Shown one piece after another: positions 52,855 to 64,000 of a stretch of 64,000 bases of DNA. The DNA is from Branchinecta lynchi (lineage: Eukaryota > Arthropoda > Branchiopoda > Anostraca > Branchinectidae), in the NCBI GenBank assembly GCA_023053575.1, contig JAKZAP010000021.1, forward strand, positions 18,104,212-18,168,211, given 5' to 3'. Under the pieces are notes generated by a model. The model saw only the letters and a list, made by a program, of their open reading frames with translations, was not told where the DNA came from and did no database searches. Every line of letters begins with the position of its first letter. Within the stretch, counting starts at the first letter, position 1. The position numbers were made by a program, and so were the translations under genes.

Positions 52855-53840
52855 TTTGTAATCCCAAAACGTAAGTGGAGGGATGCCTATGACTTCGTAA
52901 AAGTTGTCCGTCTGTTAGCACGATAACTCTCGAAGGGGTTGAGATATTTTGATAAAACTTGGCGTGAGGACTCTTTTGGGCAAAACTACATGTCAAGTTC
53001 GCAGATGGGTTCTCTAGACCTATCTTTAGGGGTGGGGAGGGGTTTGAAATTAAGCGAAACAAAAAATATTTTTTGAAGCTAAAGAAATAGTCGATTTTGG
53101 GGTAAGGAAACATGCTGAATCCGAATATAAAAATTATTTTCTCGCCGGAATCCGGCAAAAACAGGAATATTTGTGAAAAGTAAAAGTTTAATCTGAAGTT
53201 GATTACAGGTTCGATTTAGAAGTAACGAGACGTGCTGAGTCCAAATATGAAAATTATTTTCTCGCCGGATAACTAGTTCGGCCGGAATCCGGCCAAAACA
53301 GGAAAATTTGTTCAAAGTAAAAGTCGTATGTATTTGATAAGATGTTTGATTTGTGGATAAGAAGACATGTACATGCTGAATAAGTATGATAAGAATAAGT
53401 ATGATAAGAATAAGAATAAGTATGATAAGTATGGCTGAGACCGGAAAATTTGTTCAAAGTGAATGTTTTATCTGACTGCATAGAGGCTTGACATAGAGGT
53501 AAGGAGACATGCTACATTCGTTTTTTAGCTTTAGTTTTTGCCAGACAAGTAGATTGTCTGGAATCTAGCCGGAAGTGGAAATTCGCCAGAAGTAACGAAG
53601 GAAGTTTTGATCAATTCGTCAAAGTAGATACGGCGTAGGCTACATGGTAAATACAAATACACATGCTGAATCCATATCTGAACTTGGTCTTCTCAGATGA
53701 TGACTATTGACCTTAATCTGTTTCCATATTTTAATCGTAAAAATGTTTAAGAAGTCCGTCGAAGACCGAATGTCTAAAAGACCCAATTGTCTGGATCAAA
53801 TATTTAATGGGATCTCATCGATACCTATGGTCTTGTTAGT
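52855..53840 (+). mobile_element. Repeat family A copy
   Basis: It has a worn head (ATCCCAAAACGTAAGTGGAG), five modules with CCGGAATCCGGC, and a tail near GGGATCTCATCGATACC. A local (AATAAGTATGAT)n patch lies at about 53383-53432. Confidence 0.75.
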
Positions 53841-54069
53841 AGAACGACGTAGTACATAACATGATTACTGATTTGATATTTTCCCGTGAACTTTACTGTT
53901 GATTTCTTATCATGAAATTCCATCGAAATGCTCGTGAATTTTCCCCTTGGATTTCCCCAATGAATTTTACCCATGATTTTTCCTAGTAAATTTTACCTTT
54001 GATTTCTTTCCGTCTTCAGTCAATATCTCTTTTATTTGCATTTCCTTGGGATATTTACTCCTGATTTTT

Positions 54070-54905
54070 GGGATTTTATAACGTAAGTGAAGGGATACCT
54101 ATGACATTGCAAAAGTTGTCCGTCCGTCCGTCTGTGAGCACGATAACTCTCGAAGGGAATAAGATATGTTTATGAAACTTGTTGTGAGGATTCTTTCGGT
54201 CAAGGGAAAGGTCGAGTTCGTAGATGGGCTATGTAGGGGGTTCAAGTTCAGGGGCGAACAAATATTTTTAAAACAACTTAAAAAATAGTCAATTAGGGGG
54301 TAAGAAGACATGCTGAACACGATTATGAAAATCATTATCCTGCCGGACAAGCAGTTCCCGGCATCCGGCTAAAACCGGAAAGTCTGTTAAAAGTAAAAGC
54401 TTTATTTGACGTTGATTAGATGTTCGATTTAGGGGTAAAAAGACATGCTGAACACTTTTGTGAAAATCCTTCCGGCCAAAACCAGAATATTTGTTAAAAA
54501 GCAAAACTTTTATTTGTAGTTGATTAGATGACCCGTTTAGGCGTAAGAATTGTTGAATCCGTATATGACAACCATTTTTACCAGCATATATACTTCAATT
54601 TAGCTTTATTTTTTCTCCGGAAACTAGTTCCGGAATGCGGCTAAAACCAAATTGGCAGAAGTGGAAGGAAGTTTCGATCGGTTTCGTCGAAATAGATATG
54701 ACTAATAGGGGTAAACTCACATGCAGTCCATATCCGAACTTGGTGTTCTCAGATGATTAGCTATTTGGCCTTAATCTGTTTCCGAATTTTAATAGTAAAA
54801 ATCTTCAAGGAGTCTGGCAAAGACTGGATCTGTTGAAGAAAAGACCCAATTGTCTTGATCAAATTTAGAATTTTTGGGATCCCATCGAAACCTTTGGTCT
54901 TGTTA
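54070..54905 (+). mobile_element. Repeat family A copy
   Basis: The head is GGGATTTTATAACGTAAGTG (worn palindrome); four modules follow, and the tail is GGGATCCCATCGAAACCTTT. It is about 550 bp upstream of SRSF1. Confidence 0.8.
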
Positions 54906-55414
54906 ACAATGATTTTTTCGTTCGTAATATTTTGTCCTACTTGGTATTCCATATCCTATAACCTTCGATCTTCTGTGTTAACGTTCCTCTCTCAACCTCT
55001 CATAGATTCTGGGGATGGAAAAATCAATCTCCCATTGATTATTTGTTGTGAGCAACCAATTATGCTTGGGATCAAATCGCTGAAGATTTTTAAACCAGTT
55101 AGAATACATTATTGCAGAGCATGCCAAAGCCACGTCGATTTCTGCTCGTGGAGATTATTTTAGAAGAGGGTAGGATGAAAATTAAAAAAGGTAGGGCAGA
55201 GTCTTCTTTAATCATGTATAGATCGTGTAGTCAGTTTTGTTATTTTGTGAAAATTACACATATCGACAGAGGAAAGGATCTGATCCAGCGGCAGAGCAGG
55301 ACCGGAACTGATACGCATATTGAGACTGTCTTTCTGAAACTGTCGGCGTTCATTGGCTGAAAACATCTATTTATTTCTCCTCCACTTTCATGACAAACAA
55401 GACCAAAAAGTTTA

Positions 55415-55426
55415 GCCGCCATCTTT
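55415..55426 (+). promoter_or_regulatory. YY1-like motif near the SRSF1 start
   Basis: GCCGCCATCTTT is the reverse complement of an AAGATGGCGGC YY1 site, 35 bp before the ATG. Such sites are common close to the starts of housekeeping genes. Confidence 0.4.
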
Positions 55427-55460
55427 TCCACATTTAAAGGGTTTCAACTTCTTATTTGCC

Positions 55461-55893
55461 ATGTCCAGAAAGAGTTCCAGTGAGAGCAGGATCTACGTTG
55501 GTAACCTCCCTCCTGACATAAGGGAGAAAGATGTCGAAGATTTATTTTACAAGTTTGGAAAGATCTCATTTATTGATCTAAAAAACCGAAAAGGACCTCC
55601 ATTTGCCTTTGTTGAGTTTGAAGACCCAAGAGATGCTGATGATGCTGTACATGCTCGAGATGGATATGATTACGATGGATACAAACTGAGAGTTGAGTTT
55701 CCAAGGGGTAATGAGGGATCTAGCTATGGAGATCGTGATCGAGGAGATGGCAGGGAAAGCAGAGGGGGCTATGGTGGTGGCCCATCTTCTTCTGGGTTTA
55801 GAGGAGGATTCAGGGATCGAGGAGGAAGAGGAGGTGGTGGCAGAGGAAGAGGCCCCCCTGCCAAAAGAACTCAATACAGGGTCAGAGTGACAG
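55461..55893 (+). CDS. SRSF1: SRSF1 (ASF/SF2) exon 1: RRM1 and Gly-rich linker
   Basis: The exon opens [26 protein letters not shown] is RNP2, and [20 protein letters not shown] contains RNP1 of the first RRM. A glycine/arginine-rich linker with [20 protein letters not shown] follows, ending RVRVTG at donor ACAG/GTAAGA. SRSF1 is a nuclear SR protein that binds exonic enhancers and recruits spliceosome components. The linker and RTQYRVRV junction are as in animal SRSF1. The next exon completes the glycine codon. Confidence 0.96.
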
Positions 55894-55945
55894 GTAAGAT
55901 TTTTTTAATATTTGTTTTTCTAATCTAGAACAGATCAAGAAGCAG

Positions 55946-56063
55946 GCTGTTAAACTGTAAAAAGTTTCTCCATGTAAGGATTAAAGCTACACTACACAGT
56001 AAAAAAAAAATTGCATTTGCTCACTACTGGGATTAATCTTATCTTTACTGGTAAAGATTAGCC
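55946..56063 (+). mobile_element. MITE-C, left partial copy beside foldback D
   Basis: It begins GCTGTTAAACTGTAAAAAGT and stops after GGTAAAGATTAGCC, where foldback D begins. The same sequence restarts at 56764 on the far side. Confidence 0.8.
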
Positions 56064-56763
56064 CAGTCTAGTACACTAGCCCCTTTTCAGGCACGGTGCT
56101 CAAACGTCTAGCACCATGCCTGGGTGCTAGACGTTCAAGCACTGTACCTTGGATTTCATGTATGGTGCATGGATTTCAGTATACAGTGCACACATCAAAA
56201 ACACAGTTTCTGTCATAACAACTGAGCACCAGCTCGGACAGGGCTGAAATTACTACCATGAATTAGAGAAATCAAAGACAATCCTTTATATATTTTTCAC
56301 AACAAAAACAAAAGGGCTCGGCTGATGACAGATGTGAAAAACCTCATTTCCTTTTCTACAGAGTCAAGGGTTTTGCATGCAAAGTGTCCTGTGCCTCAGC
56401 TTTTTCTACCTAGCAGCCAACCAGAGTATTGGCTCTTGGGGAATAGATAGGGAAAATACATGGAAAATAGATAGGGTGCTGTTAGGTTTTTCATCTCCAT
56501 CATCATTAGTGCCCGTTTGTTTTTGTTGTGAAAAATATGTAAAGGATTGTCTTTGATTTCTCTAATTTATAGTAGTAATTTCAGCCCTGTCCGAGCCGGT
56601 GCTTAGTTGTGACGACAGAAACTGTGTTTTTTCTGTATGCACTGTATACTGAAATCCATGCACCATACATGAAATCCAAGGTACAGTGCTTGAATGTCTA
56701 GCACCCAGGCATGGTGCTAGACGTTTGAGCACCGTGCCTGAAATGGGGCTAGTGTACTAGACT
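56064..56763. mobile_element. Foldback D, large copy (~700 bp)
   Basis: Termini are CAGTCTAGTACACTAGCCCC and GGGGCTAGTGTACTAGACTG, and the complementarity continues inward for more than 200 bp on each side (for example AAATCAAAGACAATCCTTTA against its complement). The non-palindromic middle is about 200 bp. It is in SRSF1 intron 1. Confidence 0.88.
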
Positions 56764-56985
56764 GCTGTTAAACTGTAAAAAGTTTCTCCATGTAAGGATT
56801 AAAGCTACACTACACAGTAAAAAAAAATTGCATTATTTGCTACAGATTTGCTCACTACTGGGATTAATCTTATTTTTACTGGTAAAGATTAGCCTAATCA
56901 AAATTAGTGATAATTTCATCTCAGTAGAGACGAGATTAACCCTAGTAGCAAATACTGCAGGATTTGTTTTTACAGTGTAGTGTAG
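56764..56985 (+). mobile_element. MITE-C, complete copy
   Basis: It repeats 55946-56063 and continues to GTTTTTACAGTGTAGTGTAG. It has inner inverted repeats around ACTGGGATTAATC. Confidence 0.8.
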
Positions 56986-57004
56986 CTGTCTGTCGTCGAT
57001 TTAT

Positions 57005-57426
57005 AAAAATGTTATTCAAACAATGTTTACAACAGATACGTCAGCTATGATTCTTCATCAGCGATATTTCGGCCCTTCTTGGCAAGGGTCCTGGTCAGGC
57101 TGTCAATCCTCTGGTTCAACTTCGGGAAAGGAAACAAAACCTGTAATAAATAACTGAAGCTTCTACCGACTATAAATATCTTATTAAAGTAAATTATCTT
57201 CAAATACCACTATAATGAAAAAACTAGTCCTGAGATTTAATTTTTGACACCGGCGAAGTTTTTCCTGCACGATTGGGGCGATGACAGGAAAATCATGCAA
57301 CCCAATCGTGCACCAAAAACAGTGTTTTGTTTCCTTCCCCGAAGTTGAACCAGAGGATTGACAGCCTGACGAGGACCCTTGCCAAGAAGGGCCAAAATAT
57401 CGCTGATGAAGAATCATAGCTGACAT
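57005..57426. mobile_element. Foldback element, first subfamily, spread arms
   Basis: The left arm (57010-57140) and right arm (57318-57426) are complementary over TTTGTTTCCTT, GAAGTTGAACCAGAGGATTG and CCTTGCCAAGAAGGGCC, with about 180 bp between them. The right arm stops at CTGACATC, where the LINE begins. Confidence 0.8.
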
Positions 57427-59172
57427 CCAAATCATCAAGCCATTGGGAGCAACGTCAGCGTCGTTCCCTTTCGGTCTCTCTTCTTGGCTCGGTGGCCTGC
57501 GTCGTCTGCACGTTTTTTCTTCTTCGTTGGGCATATGTCTGCTTGGGTCAGACGGGATCTAGCTGGCTTCTCTCTCCTGTAGGATCTTGATCATCTGGTG
57601 GAAAAGTTCTTTCTCCTCCAACTTCCGAAGCGGTGCTAGGTTGATAGCGCTTAAAGACGGTTGTATCCTTAGTCTCCGGCACGTGGTCCTCAATTTGGCT
57701 GTTTGGTTGTCTCCTTTGCAGTCGAATAGAACATGTTGCACATCTTCTTCCACCTGATGGCATGTTCTGCAGGTTGGAGTGTTGTGGAGTCCCCATTCAA
57801 ACAGCGTTTTGTTTAGAAGGAGAGTCTCAGTCTTAAGCCTGTAGTAAGTGACGCACTGATGACGTGTTTTAAAGGGTGACGGGTGTAACTGCATTTTCTT
57901 CGTGGAGATACGGTTTCGCATGATGTCTCTCATAGTTTGCAGTTGGGATTGAGCTGGGTTGTCCGCTGCTTTACTAGCCAAGGCGTCCGCTTCTTCGTTG
58001 TGATGGATTCCCTTGTGGCTCGGGATATGTTGAAACTTGCAGCTGATGTTTTGATCTTCGAGAAGTTGAAGGAGATTTCTGATGTTCTTGAGGTCTGTGT
58101 CTTCACTTGCCGAGTTTATTTTGTGTAGTAGTTGTAGTGCTGATCGGGAGTCCGACAGGATCACCACTTCTCTCGACTCCGGAGGCATTTGGGTAACCAC
58201 TTCCAGTGATTTTTCGATTGCCGCTAACTCAGCTGTGAGGATGGATGTGCCTTCAGGGAGGCGAATGGCAATATTCAACTTGTACTCGGGAATGCAGGCT
58301 GCCGCCCCTGCCTTCTTGCCTTTCACTGAACCATCTGTGTATATTTGTAGGTGGTTGGCGAAACGGGTCGACATTTCGTACTTGAAAATTTGGTTTACTG
58401 TATCCGTAGAATAGTGGGATTTGTCCAACGGGATCAGCTGGTCTTGCACTATAGGTTGGGCCATTGTCCATGGAGGAGATTCTGTAAATGGATATGCTTC
58501 TGCTTTCGTTGCCTTCCACCCAGGGACTTCCGCGACGAATTTTGACCATGATGATTTTGTGGTGCTCTGTAGGCCCGTATTGCCGAATGTCTTTTCGTAT
58601 ACCGTGTGTTTTTGACCATAGCACTGGATTTTCGTGAAGTACTTTATGCGTAGCGTTTTTCCTCGTTCACTTAGGGTGGGCAGCCCAGCAATTTCGCGAA
58701 GCTTCTGGACGGGGGTATGTTTGTGGAGCCCCAGGGCGATCCTAATTGCCATGTTTTGGACTGTCTCTAGTGTCTTCATGTGGGATTCCGGTCCGGCTTC
58801 AATAAGTTGGAGGGCATATTCGATTTTTCCGCTCACATATGTTTTGTAGAAGTCCAAAAGTGTCTTTGGCGCCGAGCCCCACCTGGTTCCGGCCAGTCGT
58901 TTCATCATCTGGATCCTGTTTACTGCCGCTGTCCTTATATTGTGTACCTGCCTCTGTAGGGTGAACCTTTTCTCCAGGGTTACTCCGAGTAGAGTTACTT
59001 CGTCTTCATACGCTAATCGGCTGCCATCTATCTCTAGTTCGGGGAGGGTTTGCAACTTCCTGCTATGAAAAACTATGGCCTTTGATTTCCCCGCTGAAAT
59101 CGGGAGGCCAAAAGATTTGGAGAACTGGTTGACGTCATCGACTGATTGTTGGACTGCTTTACGTAGCTTGCC
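57427..59172 (-). mobile_element. LINE with RNase H domain, 5'-truncated, long open frame
   Basis: One uninterrupted frame on the minus strand runs from the truncation at 59172 to a stop at 57559. It reads LRKAVQQSVDDVNQFSKSFG and PISAGKSKAIVFHSRKLQTL (end of reverse transcriptase), then a linker. An RNase H domain follows with all four acidic positions: YTDGSV, TAELAAIEKSL, LSDSRSALQLL and HHNEEADALAS. Last comes a CRTCHQVEEDVQHVLFDC knuckle. RNase H after the reverse transcriptase is typical of I/LOA/Ingi-type LINEs. The catalytic FADD/YADD is lost by truncation. With about 530 codons and no stop, this looks like a young copy. It is in SRSF1 intron 1 on the opposite strand. Confidence 0.9.
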
Positions 59173-60439
59173 TCATCCATGCTACCTAGCACCAATTTTC
59201 GGAAAAGGGATAGAGAAACCCACTAGAAGAGAAGTGGCCTCCAAAAAAACTATGTATCTTGGAAGTGCTCTAACATTATGAAAATTTGAAAATGAGGTTG
59301 GATAGAAAGTAAAATCAGGTATCTTTTGATCTAGGATAGGAAGAAGACCCTATTTAAGTCTGTAGCCAGTCTCAGTCTAACCAAATTTCACAGAGGTACC
59401 ATGCCCATGCCCTTGCGCTCAGGCCTGCCCGGACATCGGGGCACCATGCCCAAAAATTGAGGATTTGGGCATGACTGAACCAACGACAGTATCTTTTCGA
59501 ACTTGATCAGTTTGCCGACGATAAAGAAATCAACAGCGTTAAAGGACACCTCACACTACGTAGTGTCCCGGCTCAGATGTTCTGAAATAGTTGAACACTG
59601 TACAACTGGCTATGCTTACAGAAAATTACATGTGGCTTTGGCTGCTTTCAGCCTCTTTCCATTTCCCTCGGAATAAAATTTTTTGCAAAATTTGCATGTA
59701 ACAGGTCTCCTGATGAATAACCTCCTAGGAAACGATGATTGGGGGCATAGAACAGCATGTAAAGAGAACAAACGTGACAAGCATGGTAATCACTGTATTG
59801 CTAATAGAAGAGATAGGACACACTAATGACAAAGCTAAGAGATGAATTTGTTTTCCCACCTATCACACCAAATATAGACCTCAGGACTGTTATCCAATAT
59901 CCACCCAATGGAACGTGACCTTTTTGGTGAGACGCATACAGAAAATCCTACTTAACTTGCTATTAAACGTACCTTAGAACTGAAATTTCTAAACTTTTCT
60001 GTTTCCTAGTTTTATTTGTAAGTGCAGGGAGAATACACAGAACCAAGTGCAAGCGTCATTCTGTTGCCATTCGGATTTACCTACCTCTAAGAAGCCTTGT
60101 TTTAACTCAATGTGTTTGATAAAAAATGAACAGAAATACCTTGTTATTGTCATTAGTGACATTTTTCCAAAATTGAAAAACTTTCAGTAATGAAACAGCC
60201 TCCAATGTATGATGGGTTTGTATAGATTTTTACACCTTATGCCTTATCATTTATGACAATAAATGTCGATTTTTGATGCTGTGGTCTAAGTTAAAAAAAA
60301 GTAGAACAATAAAGGGGTACGCAACCTTTTTGAACCTTAATTAGGGGTATGCGGTACGGAAAATGTTGGGAACCACTGGCATAGGGTATCCTAAAATCAG
60401 GTAATTGTGGTAGACTGATCAGGTGTCCTCTTAATTTCT
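59173..60439. other. SRSF1 intron 1 sequence with a family G end
   Basis: AAAGGACACCTCACACTACG near 59541 marks a family G terminus, with related interior (TTACAGAAAATTACATGTGG) to about 59710. Otherwise nothing is recognised. Confidence 0.45.
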
Positions 60440-60975
60440 CAGGCTTAGGTTTTACTAGTTGCATTGCTAAAAATCTGAAATCCTTCCGAGACCAAGCTGT
60501 GACGGATTGTAAGAAAAAGATCCAAGTATCTTACTCTAAAATTGTCGCCAATCGGGGCAAATACAGTAGGAAGTCCCTTGCTAAATTGTACTCTGTTTTT
60601 ACTGATCATTCAGTTTTGTTTCTTTCTGGTGTTTATCCCATCCTCGGGCGAAAAGATATTCGGTCGTTACGCTCTTATTATTTTCGGTTCTCGCGTTTTC
60701 TACTGTATTTGCCTCCGTGGTATCGGAACCGGAACCTTTTTTCAGTTTTCGGGCTTCCAGATATAACTGGAAAGCTAGTTGTGCTTGCTGATAAACTCCC
60801 CCAGACAGTGAAGGCTCTCCCAGTTCATCATGGGTTTGTCCGCCTCCTTAAATAATCAAGTGTTTTTGTTGTGTATTTAGTCGTTTTTGTTGTATTTATT
60901 TTTCTTTTTTTGTTTATACTCCGCTTTTGTTCATTTGGCGGGTTAAAAAATAAATAAATTAATTAATTAAATAAA
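60440..60975 (+). mobile_element. LINE C-terminal fragment with 3' end
   Basis: The plus strand encodes GLGFTSCIAKNLKSFRDQAV, DCKKKIQVSYSKIVANRGKY and LPQTVKALPVHHGFVRLLK, then stops. The 3' UTR ends CTCCGCTTTTGTTCATTTGG, CGGGTTAAAAAATAAATAAA with an (ATTA)n tail, matching 6735-6788. I judge the coding part to be the C-terminus of that LINE; it has no catalytic motif. Confidence 0.6.
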
Positions 60976-61692
60976 ACAGAATAGTCAAAAGTTGAAAGAG
61001 CTAAAATCATAGGCTAGTTGTTTCTGTCTATTGGCAACTCGGTGACATTTGAAGAAAGAAAATTGTAACCGAATGTAAGCCAAATTGTACTTAGTGATTG
61101 TTTTGTGCCAATTTGAACAAATGTTTTGATCTGAATTCTCAGTTCTCCATTCTCCCATCTGATTTCTGGATTCTCGTACAATTACCGTTTTTGCTCCTCT
61201 TGCTTCTCCGTTCTTGCTTTTGACAAAACACTAAATTTGGCAACTCAGCTGCAACCCAGTATACCTGTTTATGCATATTGAACACCCGCACTCTGTTGAC
61301 CAATCAGGTAGGAAAACAGAGAGAGGAGAATCAAGAATTAACTATCCGAGTAACTTCTCGATTCTGCAGACACGCAAGGCTTTTCCCATTCTCGATTTTA
61401 ACAAAAAATTACAGAAAAGGAGAATTTACTTCGCTAAATAGTCAAAAAATGCCAAATAAGAGAATCGCGAGGACAATTCGGATCAAAATGCAACTTTTAT
61501 TTCGTCAGTGCTCAATGACATAAACATAGTAGGATAAGGTTTTTATTTGAGTGGCTTAAAGCATGCAGACTGACATGCACAACATAACCGGTTGGCTCAT
61601 TCAGACCATAGTCTTGATCCGATGAATGATCCTGGTTTATTGTCAAGTATAGCCTTAAGCCAGAGTTCCTTGCTTATGAGGTAGTATAGGAG
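60976..61692. other. SRSF1 intron 1, nothing recognised
   Basis: No exon, element boundary or strong repeat was seen. Confidence 0.5.
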
Positions 61693-61738
61693 CTGAGTTA
61701 TCTTTTATCGTAGGTCTGAGTTATCTTTTATCATAGGT
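61693..61738 (+). repeat. Duplicated 3' splice site of SRSF1 exon 2
   Basis: Two 23-bp units (61693-61715 and 61716-61738), CTGAGTTATCTTTTATC-R-TAGGT, differ at one base. Each contains a TAG/GT acceptor. Use of the first would give a stop codon seven codons into the exon, so the second (exon from 61737) must be the productive one. Confidence 0.9.
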
Positions 61739-61909
61739 CTTCCTCCCACTGGTTCTTGGCAGGACTTGAAGGACCACATGCGCGAAGCTGGTGATGTTTG
61801 CTATGCTGACGCCTTCAAGGATGGAACAGGAGTTGTTGAATTTCTGCGTTATGAAGACATGAAATATGCTGTGAAGAAGCTTGACGACTCCAGGTTCCGC
61901 TCTCATGAG
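61737..61909 (+). CDS. SRSF1: SRSF1 exon 2: second RRM
   Basis: It encodes [40 protein letters not shown] and [17 protein letters not shown], ending at donor [17 protein letters not shown] is the invariant heptapeptide of the pseudo-RRM that recognises GGA in RNA. It joins exon 1 to read RVTGLPPTG. The RS domain exon (beginning GET(A/S)YIRV in relatives) is not found up to 64000 and should lie to the right. Confidence 0.97.
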
Positions 61910-63089
61910 GTAAGAATAGAATGACAAAAGTGTTTGAGTTTTGAATAAGTTCAGATCCCTGGTGAGTCAGATTCGTTGGTTGTCAGCAAGCCAAGCCAGG
62001 ATGGCACCTGTCCAACTACTTATCTACTACTTGAAAATGTCCATTGTTGTGCAAGCAAAGGAACAATGTCACCGATTGTTCAGTGATTTGTTGGCAACTG
62101 ATGAGATAGTAGGGAGGACTAATAAGACATGATACGAGGGGAGGTCGACGTCAACATCACCAGCTAAGAACACGTTTTCCGGTTTGTTGAAGCACATCAT
62201 TTATTGTTCTGGCTACCTGACTTTTAGCATCTCGGGGAAGCATTTATTGAACTTCTTGAGTGATTTTTCTGTTGGGAGTACATCTATCCGTTGGGTATTC
62301 TTCTCTAGAATGTTGTAGTGTCTGTTATGATATGATGTAGTTGTAGATGTCTGAAACTCGAAAGTTAGGTATGCGAAGGATGTCAAGAATTCTGACGTAA
62401 ACACTATTTAGGTTTTCCTTATAATCAGAAACATGTTACCTCCTTTTAACAGAAGAATTGACTCACTGTTGGAGCATACTGTATTGAGAAAACAAGTTGA
62501 TGGGGCCCCAAAATATCTACTCTTAGTTGAGGGCTCGAGCCTGATCCGCTTTATTCACTATCAGCTTGGGCGCCCCAGTTGTTGATTACTTCTTGGTCAA
62601 GACCAGCCCTGTCTTAAAACCAACAGCAATAGAAAGTGTACTGCAAAGTGCCTTGCAGTTCTTGGTGCCATTGAAATGGCACACCAACTTTTGTTGGCGG
62701 TTTTCGGTTTCACCCACGTCAAATGTTTGTATGTAGAAGTTGCTAATGATGCAGTCTTAAAGGACCCCTCTTGCTTATTCTGCCTTTTACAATATACCTA
62801 GTTCCCTTATGGAATTGTAAGCTTTTGAAATCCCCATCTTTCTCCGTTGTTTCGTTTAGTGCCTGCGGTTTTCTAGTGCGTTTTCGGCGTGCCGAGTTTT
62901 GACCGTTACACAACACAAAGCTTGACAGAATCTTCAACGTCCGCTGACAACTCGTTCACACACAAGGATATGAGAATCTTTTATTTTTGACTAATTTTCT
63001 TTGCTTAGTTTTCATACATTTTATCCATGGTGTGTTCAGTTTTCAAATGTTTTGGGCCCAGCCACCACGTCGGAGAGCAGGAAGGCTGT
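61910..63089. other. SRSF1 intron 2, nothing recognised
   Basis: No exon was identified. A family G-like AAAGGACCCCTC occurs at about 62759. Confidence 0.5.
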
Positions 63090-63394
63090 GAGCGTGTTCC
63101 ACCCTTGTAACAATAGTTACTATTAGTTACTATTTCCGTTCCATCCTCACGAAAAGTTACTACGCTGACCGTTCCAACCTTGTCGGAATAGTAACTAATA
63201 GTTACTATTTGCTTACCATGCTCGGGAGCGTAGTAAGCGTAGTAACTACGCATCTCTGCAACGTGATTGGTCGGAATCGCCCCTGGCGTGAGATCCTGCT
63301 GGAAAATAGAAAAATCGTTCCAGCCTTGACGGCAAAAAGCCAGAATCCGTGACGTCATGCGTAGTAACTAGGGTAAGTAGGATGGAACACACTC
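63090..63394 (+). mobile_element. MITE-1, full length, 3-bp TSD
   Basis: It starts GAGCGTGTTCCACCC and ends GGATGGAACACACTC. TGT flanks both ends (63087-63089 and 63395-63397). Confidence 0.85.
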
Positions 63395-63644
63395 TGTGTA
63401 GAGTCGTCAAGCGCTAACAAGAAAATAGCTTAATTCAGATGGAAACTAATGGCAGTTTCGAAAAAGGTTTTTTTTCCGATCCATTTCACAGTGAAAAATC
63501 ATTTCTCGTAGGAGTTGTGCTTTAAGATTTTTAAGATAACGTATCATGCGCCCGACCGTTGTTTCCGAGAAGCTTGTTCGTCCGGTGACAGGTCATGCAA
63601 ACCTTGCCAAGATTGTCATTCAAGGCGAGTGGCATGGAAGGAGG

Positions 63645-63757
63645 CTAAGAACAGCCGACGCCTTTTATAATTTTCTGTAAGCATAGCCAAGTTTTAAAGT
63701 AGTCAACTGTCTCAGAACATCTTAGCAGACACGATGTAGTGCGAGGTGTCCTTTAAG
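63645..63757 (-). mobile_element. Repeat family G terminal fragment
   Basis: On the minus strand it starts AAAGGACACCTCGCACTACA and continues to TTACAGAAAATTATAAAAGG, as at 59541-59640. Confidence 0.55.
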
Positions 63758-64000
63758 TAAAGAAGTTAAATAAAGACTACCACGGTAAATCGCAAAAAAC
63801 GAACCTTCCCAGATTTAGAGCTTCCCAGAGCTACTCTTATTTAAAAATGTCAATATTTTATCAATGAACTGAGTGTCTTTATGTAATTAAATCTTTAATT
63901 TACTTTGAATTCCCACGAATGAATTTTTCTCTCGATTTAACTAAATTCGATAAATTCTTCGTTAAAGGACACCTGAATGAAGAGTAGCAAGTATCATCCC

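Noticed and set aside
57184..58624. Additional frames on both strands over the LINE
   Set aside because: Shadows of the RNase H-bearing frame at 57559-59172.

Overview
This is an intron-rich, repeat-saturated animal nuclear window, not a prokaryotic or viral one. Five conserved genes are recognisable from spliced exons: SMARCB1/Snr1, MRM1, MRPL18, a DYNLL-type dynein light chain and SRSF1. A sixth gene of unknown function can be modelled from three exons whose phases agree. The dynein light chain and the SMARCB1 N-terminus (MALKTYG...KPLSFQLE) look arthropod/protostome-like, so I infer an invertebrate, probably an arthropod or close relative. I cannot name the species. One 100-N assembly gap lies at 13518-13617.

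Layout. 1-6900: LINE fragments, MITEs and a tandem array. 6928-21349 (minus): SMARCB1, five exons found, with kilobase-sized introns full of repeats; its last exon lies beyond the left edge and a middle part is missing where the N gap sits. 21900-25000: foldback elements and a diverged duplication. 25351-29034 (minus): an unrecognised 127-residue gene model. 29200-34200: repeat cluster, including a hAT-type element with a 66-G run. 34277-38702 (minus): the first two exons of MRM1. 39030-43850 (plus): complete MRPL18, head-to-head with MRM1 across a 327-bp shared promoter. 44148-47936 (minus): complete two-exon dynein light chain, convergent with MRPL18. 48000-54900: non-coding repeats. 55461 to beyond the right edge (plus): SRSF1, exons 1 and 2, with a 5.8-kb intron that has collected nested elements and a 5'-truncated LINE with an RNase H domain.

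How the genes relate. MRM1 (mitochondrial large-subunit rRNA 2'-O-methyltransferase) and MRPL18 (mitochondrial large-subunit ribosomal protein) act on the same particle and share a promoter containing an NRF1-like site. The others are housekeeping genes of chromatin remodelling, dynein transport and splicing, with no sign of an operon.

The most unusual content is in the repeats. Two non-coding families with terminal hairpins or palindromes carry internal tandem modules. A foldback family carries a hammerhead-ribozyme-like core. Several MITE families have a GTTCC-type terminus, and three copies are flanked by matching 3-bp duplications. A 460-bp block is built of opposed minisatellites. A foldback element has 21-bp repeats open in both directions. 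I see no CRISPR array, bacterial operon or rRNA, and no convincing tRNA.
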